Source of the DNA: Wyeomyia smithii
Lineage: Eukaryota > Arthropoda > Insecta > Diptera > Culicidae
DNA: 64,000 nucleotides
Assembly (NCBI RefSeq): GCF_029784165.1
Contig: NC_073696.1
Coordinates: 153,132,372-153,196,371 of the forward strand
Reading direction: 5' to 3'
Each line of letters begins with the position of its first letter. Position 1 is the stretch's first letter. The position numbers were made by a program, and so were the translations under genes. The notes under the pieces are model-generated. The model was not told where the DNA came from. It did not search any database and saw only the letters and a list, made by a program, of their open reading frames with translations. Shown in pieces: positions 45,882 through 59,563 of this stretch.

Positions 45882-47465
45882 GTTAGTCAAATTAAGAGTG
45901 ATACGTTGTTTCTCGACCACTGAATATGTACATTTGATTTTTTTTGAGACATTGATTATAAATCAAATGAAAATTGTTTTTTTTTTGTATAATACACTCG
46001 ATTATCGGACACGATTATCCGGAATGTTAAAAAGAAATTCATTCCGGATAATCGAATCACAGAAAAAATATTCGAATTTGCGATTAACGAACACAAATTA
46101 AATATTTTCTTCTTTTATTGTACTTGTATGATGCAGTGGCGTAACCAGAAATTATTTTTAAGGCGAAAAGGGGTAAAATCTTGAGAATCAACAAAAAAAA
46201 AAATTAATAAATTGGACATTCATTATTTTCACATAAATCGAACATGTCCCAAACATGCCAAAAGAGACATAAATGGTAACAGACATTTTAGAAGGGATGG
46301 TAAAGCATAAGATTTAGAAAGAAAAGTCAAAAAAGAGCACAAAAAAAATAAAATTCCGGAATAGAAAATTTTATAGAGTATATTTACTAAAGCTTGTGTG
46401 CGCTTTATAGAAATGAAAAATTATTGTAAATTTACCAAACATGTTCCTTTTTAGAATAAACACCATGTCAATAATTAATTGAATCTGCTATTTTTTACTC
46501 TCACCTAGTTGACGAGGAGTCATGATTTTTAAAATGGATGATCTCCTGATCATTAGAGCTTCACGAAACTTAGCCTTGAACGACTGAACTGGAAACTCTT
46601 TCGTCATGTTTCTTTGTGTCAACTGAATTTGTTCTTAATTCAACTATTTAATGTTTTTTTTTCAATATTTTTTAACTGCTAAACTGATTTAGAGAGTGGC
46701 GAGTGTTTGAAAATTTTTAATATAAGTTTCACACAACAGCACTTGGAGAAAACGCCAATTGTCAACTGGCTATGCTAAGTTCTAGCGACGTTTAAAATTG
46801 ATTACAGGTCATATCATATTGGTATGAGCTTGTCGGCGTTCTTAAGATCTATTGTTAGACTTATTGACATTATTAGATTTCTGTCTTGCTTGCCTATTGA
46901 CGCTTGGTTTCTCAAACTAACATTACATATTTTATCTTTCCATAATTGAATGAATTAAAAAGACAAAAGATAGGGTAAGGACCGGCTTAAGCCTATTTTA
47001 ATCAGTCGAAGAAAACAGGCCTAACACTCCTGTATTTAGATCAATATCGACTATTTCAATGATGGAAACGAAAACTTTGATTGTCTAGCTGTCTTACGAA
47101 TATAAGAAATACCGTTAATCACAAAAAAAAATCTGTGAACAAAGATCATTTGAAACAAATCGACCTATATTGCAGCCATTCAGGAGCCACTTCGGGTGCT
47201 GAAGAAAAAACGCCTGCAAAACAGATGGAAACTGCTTGAAATAGGTTCGGGGTGATTGGAATAGTGTCCCTCGATTGGTAACTTTAATTGATTATTGTTG
47301 AAGTTTGCTAACTTAGTTTTACAATCTGAAAACGAGATCTGACAGACAAAACGATAGAGAACATATTGATATAATATTGTTTGAATTTCACCCAAGACAT
47401 TTCGAGTATTTCGTCTGAATACACAGGCGGTTCCTAAAGCTGCTTAGAATATGTTCCCTACCCTA
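45882..47465. other. AT-rich intergenic, MITE-like scraps
   Basis: No gene. Holds a 14-bp inverted pair GATTATCCGGAATG / CATTCCGGATAATC near 46010-46055, resembling pogo/Tigger-type termini, and CAGTGGCGTAACCAG at about 46134, like a hAT terminus; neither has a found partner end. The rest is AT-rich. Confidence 0.45.
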
Positions 47466-49407
47466 TCTATACCTATAAAAATGCAGTCCGGTCTGTCTCT
47501 CTGATCCATATAGGCTCGGAAACTACCGAACCGATCGACGTGAAAATTTGTATGTAGGGGTTTTAGGGGCCGAGAAAGGTTCCTATGACGGTTTGAGACC
47601 CCTCCCTCTTCTGGAAGGGAGAGGTCCCATGCAAATGAAACACATATTACTGCACATCTCAAAAACTAACCAAGCAAATGGAACCGAATTTGGCATGTTT
47701 TTAGGAGTAACAAATATGTCCATAGTGATTCGACACCCCTCCTTCTGGAAGGGAGGGGTTCCATACAAATGAAACACAAATTTCTGCACATCTCGAGAAC
47801 TAACCAAGTAAATAGAACCAAATTTGGTAGGTAGATGTTTCTAGGGGTGACAAATATATCCATAATGGTTTGACACCCCTCTCTCTTCTATAATGGAGGG
47901 GTCCCATACAAATGAAACTCGAATTTCGCACAATTCGAGAACCAATCGAGCAAATATAACCAAATTTGGCCAGTGAATGTTCTTAAGTATAACAAACATG
48001 TCCATAATGTTTCGACACCCTCCCTTCTTCTGGCATGTCTCCAAATACCATTTCGAAATCTAAGATGGCGACTACCGGTTTCTGAAAAACAGCGGCAAAT
48101 GACCAAATACCACCAAACATGGGTGTTTCCGAAATTGTTATGATGCACTGAAGCCACAAATCGACCTCAGACAAAGACAACATTTCGAATTGTAAGATGG
48201 CGACTTCCGGTGTCTGGAAAACAGCTGAATATGACCAAATAACACCCAATATGGGTGTTTCTGAAACCAGAATGACGCACAGGGGCCAGAAATTGCTCCC
48301 AAATGCCATTTCTAAATCCAAGATGGCGACTTCCGGTTTCCAAAAAACAGCGACAAATGACCAGATACCACCCAATATGGGTATTTCCGGGATTGTTATG
48401 ATGCACTGAAGCCATAAATCGACCTCAGACAACATTTTGAATTGTAAGATGGCGACTTCCGGTGTCTGGAAAACAGCGACAAATGACAAAATACCACCCG
48501 ACGCACGGAGACCAAAAATTTTCCCAAATGCCATTTCTGAAGCCATAAATCGACCTCAAACATTTTGAATTGTAAGATAGCGACTTGCGGTGTCTGAAAA
48601 ACAGCCGAAAATGACCAAGTACCACCCAATTCGAGTGTTTCTTTAACCAGATTGACGCTCAGAGGCCAGAAATTGTTTCCAAATGCCATTTTGAAATCCA
48701 AGATGGCGACTTCCGGTTTCTAAAAAACAGCGGCAAATGAACAAATACCACCCAATATGGGTATTTCCGGGATTGTTATGATGCACTGAAGCCACAAATC
48801 GACCTCATACAACATTTTGAATTGTAAGATGGCGACTTCCGGTGTCTGGAAAACAGCAAAACACAACAAAATACCACCCAATATGAGTGTCTCTTTGATC
48901 AGAATGACGCTCAGGGGCCAGAAATTGTCTCCAAATGCCTTTTAAAATCCAAGATGGCGACTTACGGTTTCTGAAATAGCCTGAAGTGACCAAATACTAC
49001 CCAATATGAGTATCACCGGAACCAGAATGATGCAAGGAGCTAAAAATTTACCTCAGACACCAGTTTGAATTGTAAAATGGCAACTTCTGGGAAACAGCCG
49101 AAAATAACCGAATACTACTACATCTGGATATTTCCGTAACCGAAATGATGTATTGAAGCCAAGCATTGACCACCCTGGACACCATTGAAAACACCATGGA
49201 AAACAACGAAAATAACTGAAATGCACCCAATATATTTTCGGAATAGAGGTGATGTACAAAAGCCAAAAGTGGATGATGTTGTCATTCCGATAAAACCAAT
49301 CATTTCAAACGATATAAACAAATCGCTAGGAATCAATGAATTTTAAATTTTTAAAATTAATCAATTAAACACTAAAATAGGCGGGACGAAGTTTCCGGGT
49401 CAGCTAG
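47466..49407 (+). mobile_element. Non-autonomous Helitron, complete ends
   Basis: Starts TCTATACCTATAAAAATGCA after an A and ends GGGTCAGCTAG before a T: Helitrons begin TC, end CTRR and insert between A and T without duplication. A GC-rich short hairpin (GCGGGACGAAGTTTCCGGG) precedes the CTAG end. The interior has GACCCCTCC blocks and tandem AAGATGGCGACTTCCGG units. No Rep/helicase frame, so it needs help in trans. Reads of 60-190 codons inside are repeat translations. Confidence 0.88.
48040..49130 (+). repeat. Tandem internal units of the Helitron
   Basis: Repeats of about 120 bp in two alternating forms: GGCGACTTCCGGTGTCTGGAA and GGCGACTTCCGGTTTC(C/T)-type cores, with CCAAATACCACCCAATATGGG and GATGCACTGAAGCC between them. 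Copy number about eight, with divergence and truncation. Confidence 0.8.
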
Positions 49408-49718
49408 TATTCAATAAAGTTTGGTTGATTGGCTGTCTAAACTATAGCGAAGCTTAAAAATGTGAAACATTTGAAAACTATAAATAACTTTCTACCACGA
49501 TGTGAGGTAGAGCGGGGCTAGTTGGTCATTTTTAGCAACAATGTTCTGTAACTTTTTGTAGGTAATATTATGACAAAAACGTATTACATGAGAATGTTGT
49601 ATCAACCCTATAGCTTCTGTAAAAATCTTAACTACTCAAAATACTTTGCAATTTTGTGACTATTTTGTGTTTTTTGAGTGGATGTTGAGTTGGCCAGTCA
49701 GTCAGTTTTAATCAGTAT

Positions 49719-49940
49719 TTATTTAAAACAGTTTATTTTATAACAGTAAGAGCTTAAAAAATAATCAAGTATTATGATGAAAACATCATCACTACCCAAT
49801 GCTCGTACACATGTGCAGGTGAAGATGGGCTTATCAGTTAGAACACATTTAAGGTGAGCCCACTGATCGCATATGCTGCATTGAATCCGCTTTTTCACGG
49901 GCTGATCGTGCAGAAAAGGCTCGCTGCACATCAAATACAA
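49719..49940 (-). other. Short frame with a PHD-like zinc pattern
   Basis: MYLMCSEPFLHDQPVKKR, then IQCSICDQWAHLKCVLT and FTCTCVRAL. The CxxC-W-H-x2-C pattern is like the second half of a PHD finger, as seen in host chromatin proteins and in some insect transposon proteins. Too short to be a gene; a remnant of either is possible. Confidence 0.4.
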
Positions 49941-50530
49941 CTTGCCTTAGAATATCGATGTTTGTTCACGACTAGATGAATTGGATTGTTCTCAGTGTCA
50001 CCGCATTTATTTTATGGTGCAACCCAGTAATCTATGCTCATTGCGATGAAGCATGAATATCGTTTATCATTTTCAATGACAGAACAGTGGAATGAATATC
50101 AAAAGCCTCGTAATGATATTCAGAGAAGCTACGGTGACTATCAATCCGAGTAGTGAAAGTCTATTCAGAAGCTGTACACCGCACAGTTCAGTATGAATTG
50201 AGAAATGAGGTAATCACAATTTTGAAATGATTTTCATTATTGACGAACAAAATATCAACACGAGTATTAAGGTTCATCCTGTCGGTGTCCATCGGTTGTT
50301 TGGTATCATGAATATCAACATTCGCATGGGTATCATGAATATCAACATTCGCATGGGTATTATGATTATCAATTTAAAGAAGCATGAAAGTCGCTACTTT
50401 TGAATATCATGACAGTGAATATTCGCAGCACTGATTATGAGACTTTCCCAGGGTGGCCACTCAATATTAATTTTCGATTTCCCGGTTTTTCCCGATGATA
50501 TTTAATAAAATTTCCCGGTGTTTTATTTTC
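49941..50530. other. Spacer with a 27-bp minisatellite
   Basis: Repeats of GAATATCAACATTCGCATGG with GGTATCAT at about 50303-50365 (two full units of 27 bp plus partial ones). GAATATCA motifs are also scattered before it. No gene. Confidence 0.7.
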
Positions 50531-51276
50531 AAGGGGTTATATACCTTTTTGGTCGAGAAAAATGAGGGTAGTTTGAATCTATTTTTAAGTGCATAGCACC
50601 ATTTTCATTTCATCAAAGGGGTATTTTTCTGAAAGTACAGTTTATCAACAACAACAAATACGTTTGATTTTGAGATATACCAATTATTACTGGAGTAATG
50701 GCCGTTTCCCCGAAACGCTATTTTTTTGCAGAGGCTTGCGGTGATCCTGATAGAGACTCAGCGGGTCAACCGAAATCAAAAAACTCATATTATTTCACTA
50801 GTTTAGAAGTGTGCCGGGTCCTTGAACGATCGCTTTTATGAGTATTTTGTTTTCAGTGCAAATGGGAACGTTTTTCCCAAAAAATGCACGTTTTGAGCGC
50901 TAAAAATTGCATTAAAATATGTTTTGCGGCAAAATGTAACTGTATGTTTCGAAAAGCGATCGTTCAAGGACCGGCGAATTTAATAACGAAAATTTAAAAA
51001 AAAAAGATGAAGGAAATCGGTTCAGTAGTTTTCCGCAATCAGGATCACGGCAAAGTCATTTTTCGGAAAACACTATTCCGAGATAATCGCGTGTAAAGTT
51101 TCAAGTTTAGCTTATGCGGCCGTGGCGAGGCGCGCTGCAAATCGCTATAACTTTCTCCCTATTGCTCAGATCTTTATGAAAACTTGTGAAAAAGTTCTCA
51201 ATATGTTGTATTTGAAGATAATACAATAAAGTTTTTTTTTCGGTTTTTTGAAAACTGAAAAGGTATATAACCCCTT
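50531..51276. mobile_element. Fold-back MITE with AAGGGGTTATATACC ends
   Basis: AAGGGGTTATATACCTTTT (50531-50549) is mirrored by AAAAGGTATATAACCCCTT (51258-51276). Inside, 50817-50837 and 50952-50972 are an exact 21-bp inverted pair (GGTCCTTGAACGATCGC core), and CCGCAATCAGGATCACGG mirrors GCGGTGATCCTGAT-type sequence. 746 bp, no protein. The TSD is not certain; TTAA-like bases border one side. Confidence 0.75.
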
Positions 51277-51343
51277 AAAACATATGAAAAAAAAATTAAT
51301 TTTCACATGCTTATTCATGCCTTGCAAAAATAGTGTTACAAAA

Positions 51344-51700
51344 CTATGAAAAACATTTCTCCTTCATCGTTTTTAGCTGTTCGTCGACGTTAGCAAGTAC
51401 CTTCATAGTGATCTGCTGCACAATTTTTGCCGTCTTTATCTCCAAATCGTTGACAATCTTCGCCTTCTCGCGCTTTCTTGCTTCCTTCTTATTATTCTCA
51501 GTCAACCTAGTCTCGAGCTTGCAGTACTTCTGTATGAGGATGCCAATAAAATGCATGGGATAAATTGAAGAAGTGGGGCATAGAGGTTTCGTCTTCTCGA
51601 AAAATGCCCTTAGGCGAAATTTCAAGCGGATTTTGGAAAGAAGAGCCTCAGAGTGACCAATGAAGAAATAGCATAGCATAGCAAAAAGGATTGCACACAT
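51344..51700 (-). other. Unrecognised 118-codon frame, charged C-terminus
   Basis: A hydrophobic start (MCAILFAMLCYFFIGH) is followed by a Lys/Glu-rich segment (ENNKKEARKREKAKIVNDLE) predicted by eye to be helical or coiled-coil. No motif or neighbour supports a role. It may be chance or a transposon scrap. Confidence 0.25.
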
Positions 51701-54700
51701 CGTAGGCGGTTATACAATGGTCAGCTTAGGATAAATATAAAGAACTTAGGACTAGTATCCTTCTTACAGATGATGTGAGTTGCAAACTAAGCCTCTCATT
51801 GGATACCTTACAATCGCCGGGGAAAGGAAGTAGGAATGTCAGTTCAACGTCTACTTAAGAAGGTGCGTAACTTACCTTCGTGATCACCTTCGTCTACTTT
51901 ATCACATCCTTTCATACTCTCGACTCACACAATAAATGCATTCACTCGTCTCACACACTCTCATTATTACTTACTGCGACGATGTATGTGAGCGCGACTG
52001 GTATTCTTGTATTGGTGTTGTCGGACTCGCTTCAGTAAAATTTCTCTGCTGGCACAGGTCAAGTTGGGCGCCTCTCGTGCCCCTCTGTACGACACCACCC
52101 TCATTGCTGAACAATTTACCGCACGGCCGCTCCATGAAGCCGCTCACCATTTACGGAACCATCCATCCTCAATTCCCTGGACAGCAGCAATCCAACGACG
52201 CACCGGAACCAAACTCTCTTCACGACATAGTAGAAACCGCCTCATCGAAACCACCAAAAATAAAAGACAGGAACCCCTCAGAGTGACGAATGAAAAAATG
52301 CACATGAAACTGTCAAGATGCATTTTGCAAAATGCATGAAACGTTGAGAGCTGTTCTTTCAAAACAATTTTTGACGTGGTACTATGTTTAACCACACTAT
52401 ACAGAGATACATTCTGTGGAAACTAAAACCAAGGTGTAACGTTGGAATGAAAGATTTCAAACGTTAATAATGATGTAACCACATGATGGATCACAATAAT
52501 CAAAGTGTCGTTGGATTGGTAATATGATGGACAATTTTGTGATTCTTCAGTTATTATTATCATTTTATTGTTAAACAGTGAAAGTTTCATAAAAATTTCA
52601 GGGTCGAATTTTCACGAACAATGTACCAATCACATGCGAGCACGCCTGGCTCAGACTTCATGAGTAGACACCAACTGCCTGCTGTGATATACTGTATAGC
52701 AATGGCAAAAAAAAAATTGACAGAATCTCTTCGTCCCAACCTCCTCCATCAGACAGTTTAAAGGTCTGCTGTTTAGAATGCTATTAAAACTGATGTCTTG
52801 AAGGAAAACATGCTAACACAGGCAATAGTACTGCACCGAGTAATGTATGAATAGAGCGCTGGTCACTCGTCGTCTATCAGTGCAGAAGGTCATTTGCGTG
52901 CAGTCAAGCCAAGTCAAAACTACATTGCCGCTGTCGTCGCACAGTGCGGCGTGTTGGCTTAACGCGACCTGGAACGCAATTGAATTGCCGTTTGAACTGT
53001 CTTCTTCTTCTTGTTTGGTATAGTAATAAATATCAGAATTCAATATGATTATTCGGGTGCCGCGAAACACGCTGCGCCACCGGGGACAACAAAATTCTGT
53101 ACGTGCCGGTAGAGGCAGATAGCAGGGTATATAAATTTGGTGCATTGCACAGATAAAATGCGTTGTTTATTTTTGAATTCAACATTCTGTTTTTCTCAGA
53201 TTAAATAAAAAACTAAATATAGGGTATTTAAAAGACAATAGAAAACCAAAATGCTCCATACAGATCTTTGAACAGGTAGTTAAACGAGCTGTACTGATGA
53301 TTATATTTTAATAGCTAAATGAATTTAGTTCAATATGACAATCATAGTTGCATCCCGCGGTGGCTGTATAGAGGAAAACCAAAATCAGTTCATCTTGATA
53401 TCAGAGTTCCGACATTTGTATTTGTATTTTTCAATTAATTTTTTTTTGCATTAACATCTACAAGAAAATAATACTTTCCATAGCCTTACTTGTAATTGAA
53501 CAACACTATGCAAACATTAATAGATGTTTCCCATCGGACTTTACCCCTTATTTTAAATTTTTTTTTTCGAAGTACTTTGCATTCAAAGATTAATAGCGCC
53601 AAAATCAATTTTTTTTCATGAGTATTAAATTTACTATTTTTTTTTGAAAAGTTGAAAATGCATGAATGTTGAATATTTTTTTCACCTTGCATGAATGTTG
53701 AGTTAGGAAATTTACGTTCTTGCAGCACTGCAAAATATTATTCAGCCCAACTTTTTGGCAACAGTGTCATTTTCAACTTGTCCTTGGTACTGGAATTGTT
53801 GACAAAACCAAGCATCGTTTTATTTACTATGAAAAAAATTCTGCACGCAAATTCAAATAACACATTACCTGACAAAATTCTTTCGGAACTGCACCGAAAA
53901 AGTCTTTCCGCAACTCATAAAATAACGAGACTAAAACCAAAGATAAGCTGAACAAGATACCTAACTTCCATATTTTTCATACATTTTGAACAAGACCGAT
54001 TTCCGACGGTTAGTGATGCCATCTGATGACTTAAATTCTCATGAAATTGTCATTATGAGCAAAACCGATTTATCGTGCATAGTCCGTCATCGATCGTTGA
54101 GCTGTTGAAGATTGTATATGAAAAAGGTGTAGCAGTTTGGTCAGCTCGACGCTTAAGATAACATGCAGATTAAAGATATTGTCATTTTTCCCTGGGCTTG
54201 GTGGTTGAGCTCCTATCTCGGGTTCTTATAGCTTTACGGAATCCTAAGATGGAGTCACAAAACTATTGTATGAGAGTTTTGACAGCCCAAGGGCGCGTGC
54301 TCCCGGGTGGCGGATGGGAGCTAAGGGAGATGATGAGAGTCAGATACCTATGTTGTAGTCTTTCCTACTCTGATCTCGGCAATCTCCTATGTGAGAAAGT
54401 TTCTTAACAATATCAACACTAAAGAATTTTTCTCACACGTGGACCAGACCATTTAGTGCAAGCTCTTTTCTTGTCTATATCCATGAATGCATTACAGTCC
54501 CACATGATACTTCGTTACTTATTAGATAAAATGAATTAATGCTTTTACTTTTTTCTAGCAGTGTGACTCTTATGCATTCATGGATGGACTGTAGTTAAAC
54601 GTGAACTTAAATTCTTCACTTTTTACTGTTAGTTCCATGTGCAAAGTTGTATTGTTGTATGTAGTATTATTTAGTAAACGTGTACGTGGTTTCTTTATAG

Positions 54701-54917
54701 ACTACATCGTTCATATATACATTCTTTTTCACTTTTCCTTTTTTTTTAAATAACTTTCACGATTTTATTCCGAGTTTCATAATGAAACTTCGAGTTTAGG
54801 TGTCTAGATATGTGTTGAATTCACCAACACAGCGAAATTTGATCAAGGAACCACAGTTCTTCGTTTTCAAAGCTAAGTATTATTTTATCATGTTTGTTTT
54901 TGTCAATTGATTAGAAT
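51701..54917. other. Intergenic, no supported gene
   Basis: Contains modest open frames near 51936-52340 (two overlapping frames, neither recognised) and AT-rich tracts. Nothing with a domain, tRNA or known repeat was seen. Confidence 0.5.
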
Positions 54918-55120
54918 ATGTTGTTATTATTATGTTCTGTTTTTAGTTTGATTATTGTTATTATTTCAATTGTTACGATTATTATTGGTATTATCATTAT
55001 TTTTATTATTATCATTATTTTTCAGCATAGTAAACTCAACAAACAAACAGACATACATTTACACATACATACATTTACACATACATACATTTACACACAC
55101 ACGCACTCACACTTACACAT
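54918..55120. repeat. Low-complexity ATT-rich and ACAT/ACAC microsatellites
   Basis: ATTATT-rich sequence at 54918-55025, then ACATACATTTACAC units at about 55051-55118. Confidence 0.85.
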
Positions 55121-56389
55121 ACCTATTAACCTTCAGAGATCCTTGCCTTTCCTTATCCTTCGGCAGTTAATTGACTAGTTATAACTCAGGGGTCTTGCCA
55201 AGATGCTACTCTAACAAGACAGTATTTTTGCAACTTGCCCAGGGTTATTCTAGTTAATTACACAGAATTTAATTGACCAGCTGGTTACTGAGGCTGTTAT
55301 GCCAATCCTCTCATCACTGGTATAGCATGAATGGTGCCTCATAACACCAGTGACCCGGCCCTTGGCCCCCTTCTATACCTCACAAATATAAAAAAAAAAG
55401 ATTAAAGATATTGTCATTTTTTGCGCTTAATGCTATTGCCATATTTTTTGCATTTTAAAGCACGAAAAGAAAAGTGTGAAATTTACTGTCAGAGTGGGGG
55501 TTTATATTGAGGAGTTATATTTATTTTCAGGTCCCATTCTACCAAAACTTAATGTTTGATATGTTGCAAGCCAGGTTTCAGAACCATTGTTCATATAGTC
55601 AGGTTCACCGGGCATCCGATTTTCGCTTTATAAACCTCGGCAAGAGTGAAAAACTTGGCTGTAGAGCGTGCTCATAGCGGTTATAAGAAAATTTCTGATG
55701 GTACGCTTAATTTTAAATGATGCGCCGATAATTCTTGATTCTTCCGGAAAGCTTCATGTTTGAGAACTAAACATTCGTACACATTATTATCATTTTTCCG
55801 TACAGTCGTCCACAAGGATACTGAAAAAATTGTTTCACCTTTCAGCAGTCATGTCTTGGCCTTGTCGTCAGTTGATTTTGTATAAATTAGTTCGACTTTT
55901 GCTCACGCGCAGCGACAACCATGTCCGATGAATTCTGCAAGGGTCAGGTATCTTGTTCTAGTCATCTTCGCTAAAACTTAACTCTCGATTCGGAGGTATC
56001 CAGCATCCGTTCAGGAAGACTGATTCGTTGCTGCTGCGACTGTATTTCCTTTTTTTCAGAAAATGTTTCAGAAATAGTGGCAAACTATCCTTGAATTCTT
56101 TCAGCTTAAAACGAGGACGAATTTAATGAAAACATCGCGGTTAAATGCGCAAGGACAAATTGCGCAAGGACTTGCATACAAGTCAGTGAAACGTGTATGC
56201 AAGTTCAATATTTTTAGCCGAAAAAACGTGTAAAAAATTTGAAAATCCCAAATAAATCATAATGCATTCTGAAAACTTCAATTTTAATTTCGTTTAATAA
56301 TGTTGCCTGAAGCAGCAGCAACAGGTAAAATGCACAGCAGAATTTATTTTGTATGACGAAAACACAAAAAAAACTCGCATTTTCTCACA
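55121..56389. other. Spacer before the satellite array
   Basis: No gene. A small inverted pair CTTGCATAC / GTATGCAAG lies near 56173-56205. GAATTT-rich sequence leads into the array. Confidence 0.5.
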
Positions 56390-59300
56390 ACGGCAGGCCT
56401 AGCGAAAAAATTGTGATTATGAGCGAATGTTGGTCTACTAGTGGGTCACCATTCCTGAAAATATCGTTTTTGGGAATTTCCTTATAGTGGAGTAGTAGTC
56501 GAATAAGTGACCTACACACATATACAAGGTAAATTATTGAAAAAATCGAATTTCCCAGGATCGGCCGGTCGCGGAAAATTGTGAGTATGAGCGAATGATT
56601 GTCTACTAGTGGGTCACCATTCCTGAAGATATCATTTTTGGGAATTTCCTTATAGTGGAGTACTAGTCGAATAAGTGACCTACACACGTATGCAAGGTAA
56701 ATTATTGAAAAAAATCGAATTTCCCAGGATCGGCCGGCCTAGCGGAAAATTGTGAGTATGAGCGAATGTTGGTCTACCAGTGGGTCACCATTCCTGAAAA
56801 TATCATTTTTGGGAATTTCCTTATAGTGGAGTAGTAGTCGAATAAATGACCTACACACGTATGCAAGGCAAATTATTGAAAAAATCGAATTTCCCAAGAT
56901 CGGCCGGCCTAGCGGAAAATTGTTAGTATGAGCGAATGTTGGTCTACTGGTGGGTCACCATTCCTGAAAATATCATTTTTGGGAATTTCCTTATAGTGGA
57001 GTAGTAGTCGAATAAGTGACCTACACACGTATGCAAGGTAAATTATTGAAAATTCGAATTTCCCAAGATCAGCCGGCCTAGCGGAAAATTGTGAGTATGA
57101 GCGAATGTTGGTCTACTAGTGGGTCACCATTTCTGAAAATATCATTTTTGGGAATTTCCTTATAATGGAGTAGTAGTCAAATAAGTGACCTACACACGTA
57201 TGCAAGGTAAATTATTGAAAAAATCGAATTTCCCAAGATCGGCCGGCCTAGCGGAAAATTATGAGTATGAGCGAATGTTTGTCTACTAGTGGGTCACCAT
57301 TTCTGAAAATATCATTTTTGGGAATTTCCTTATAGTGGAGTAGTAGTCGAATAAGTGACCTACACACGTATGCAAGGTAAATTATTGAAAAAAAAGAATT
57401 TCCCAAGATCGGCCGGCCTAGCGGAAAACTGTGAGTATGAGCGAATGTTGGTCTACTGTTGGGTCACCATTCCTGAAGATATTATTTTTGGGAATTTCCT
57501 TATAGTGGAGTAGTAGTCGAATAAGTGACCTACACACGTATACAAGGTAAATTATTGAAAAAATCGAATTTCCCAGGATCGGCCGGCCTAGCGGAAAATT
57601 GTTAGTATGAGCGAATGTTTGTCTACTAGTGGGTCACCATTCCTGAAAATATCATTTTTGGGAATTTCCTTATAGTGGAGTAGTAGTCGAATAAGTGACC
57701 TACACACGTATACAAGGTAAATTATTGAAAAAATCGAATTTCCCAGGATCGGCCGGCCTAGCGGAAAATTGTGAGTATGAGCGAATGTTGGTCTACTGGT
57801 GGGTCACCATTCCTGAAAATATCATTTTTGGGAATTTCCTTATAGTGGAGTAGTAGTCGAATAAGTGACCTACACACGTATACAAGGTAAATTATTAAAA
57901 AAATTGAATTTCCCAAGATCGGCCGGCCTAGCGGAAAATTGTGAGTATGAGCGAATGTTTGTCTACTAGTGGGTCACCATTCCTGAAGATATCATTTTTG
58001 GGAATTTCCTTATAGTGGAGTAGTAGTCGAATAAGTGACCTACACACGTATGCAAGTCAAATTATTGAAAAAATCGAATTTCCCAAGATCGGCCGGCCTA
58101 GCGGAATATTGTGAGTATGAGCGAATGTTGGTCTATTGTTGGGTCACCATTCCTGAAAATACCATTTTTGGGAATTTCCTTATAGTGGAGTAGTAGTCGA
58201 ATGAGTGACACACACACGTATACAATCGGCCGGCCTAGCGGAAAATTGTGAGTATGAGCGAATGTTGGTCTACTAGTGGGTCACCATTTCTGAAGATATC
58301 ATTTTTGGGAATTTCCTTATAGTGGAGTAGTAGTCGAATAAGTGGCCATACGTATGCAAGGTAAATTATTGAAAAAATCGAATTTCCCAAGATCGGCCGG
58401 CCTAGCGGAAAATTGTGAGTATGAGCGAATGTTGGTCTACTGTTGGGTCACCATTCCTGAAGATATTTTTGGGATTTTCCTTATAGTGGAGTAGTAGTCG
58501 AATAAGTGACCTACACACGTATGCAAGGTAAATTATTGAAAAATTCGAATTTCCCAAGATCGGCCGGCTTAGCGGAAAATTGTGAGTATGAGCGAATGTT
58601 GGTCTACTGGTGGGTCACCATTTCTGAAGATATCATTTTTGGGAATTTCCTTATAGTGGAGTAGTAGTCGAATAAGTGGCCTACATACGTGTATGAGGCA
58701 AATTATTGAAAAAATCGAATTTCCCGAGATCGGCCAGCATAGCGGAAAATTGTGAGTATGAGCGAATGTTGGTCTACTGGTGGGTCACCATTCCTGAAGA
58801 TATCATTTTTGGGAATTTCCTTATAGTGGAGTAGTAGTCGAATAAGTGACCTACACACGTATGCAAGGTAAATTATTGAAAAATTCGAATTTCCCAAGAT
58901 CGGCCGGCTTAGCGGAAAATTGTGAGTATGAGCGAATGTTGGTCTTCTGGTGGGTCACCATTTCTGAAGATATCATTTTTGGGAATTTCCTTATAGTGGA
59001 GTAGTAGTCGAATAAGTGGCCATACGTATGCAAGGTAAATTATTGAAAAATTCGAATTTCCCAAGATCGGCCGGCTTAGCGGAAAATTGTGAGTATGAGC
59101 GAATGTTGGTCTACTGGTGGGTCACCATTTCTGAAGATATCATTTTTGGGAATTTCCTTATAGTGGAGTAGTAGTCGAATAAGTGACCTACACACGTATG
59201 CAAGGTAAATTATTGAAAAAATCGAATTTCCCAAGATCGGCCGGCCTAGCGGAAAATTGTGAGTATGAGCGAATGTTGGTCTACTAGTGGGTCACCATTT

Positions 59301-59563
59301 CTGAAAATATCATTTTTGGGAATTTCCTTATAGTGGAGTAGTAGTCGAATAAGTGACCTACACACGTATGCAAGGTAAATTATTGAAAAAATCGAATTTC
59401 CCAAGATCGGCCTGCCTAGCGGAAAATTGTGAGTATGAGCGAATGTTTGTCTACTAGTGGGTCACCATTTCTGAAAATATCATTTTTGGGAATTTCCTTA
59501 TAGTGGAGTAGTAGTCGAATAAGTGACCTACACACGTATGCAAGGTAAATTATTGAAAAAAAC

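Noticed and set aside
47983..48701. Long minus-strand frame (187 codons) in the Helitron
   Set aside because: The product is a repeated MASEMAFG/SFVAVFQTPEVAIL pattern arising from tandem non-coding units.
51936..52340. Two overlapping frames of about 110 codons
   Set aside because: Neither has a recognisable domain, and they overlap in different frames with no codon pattern favouring one.
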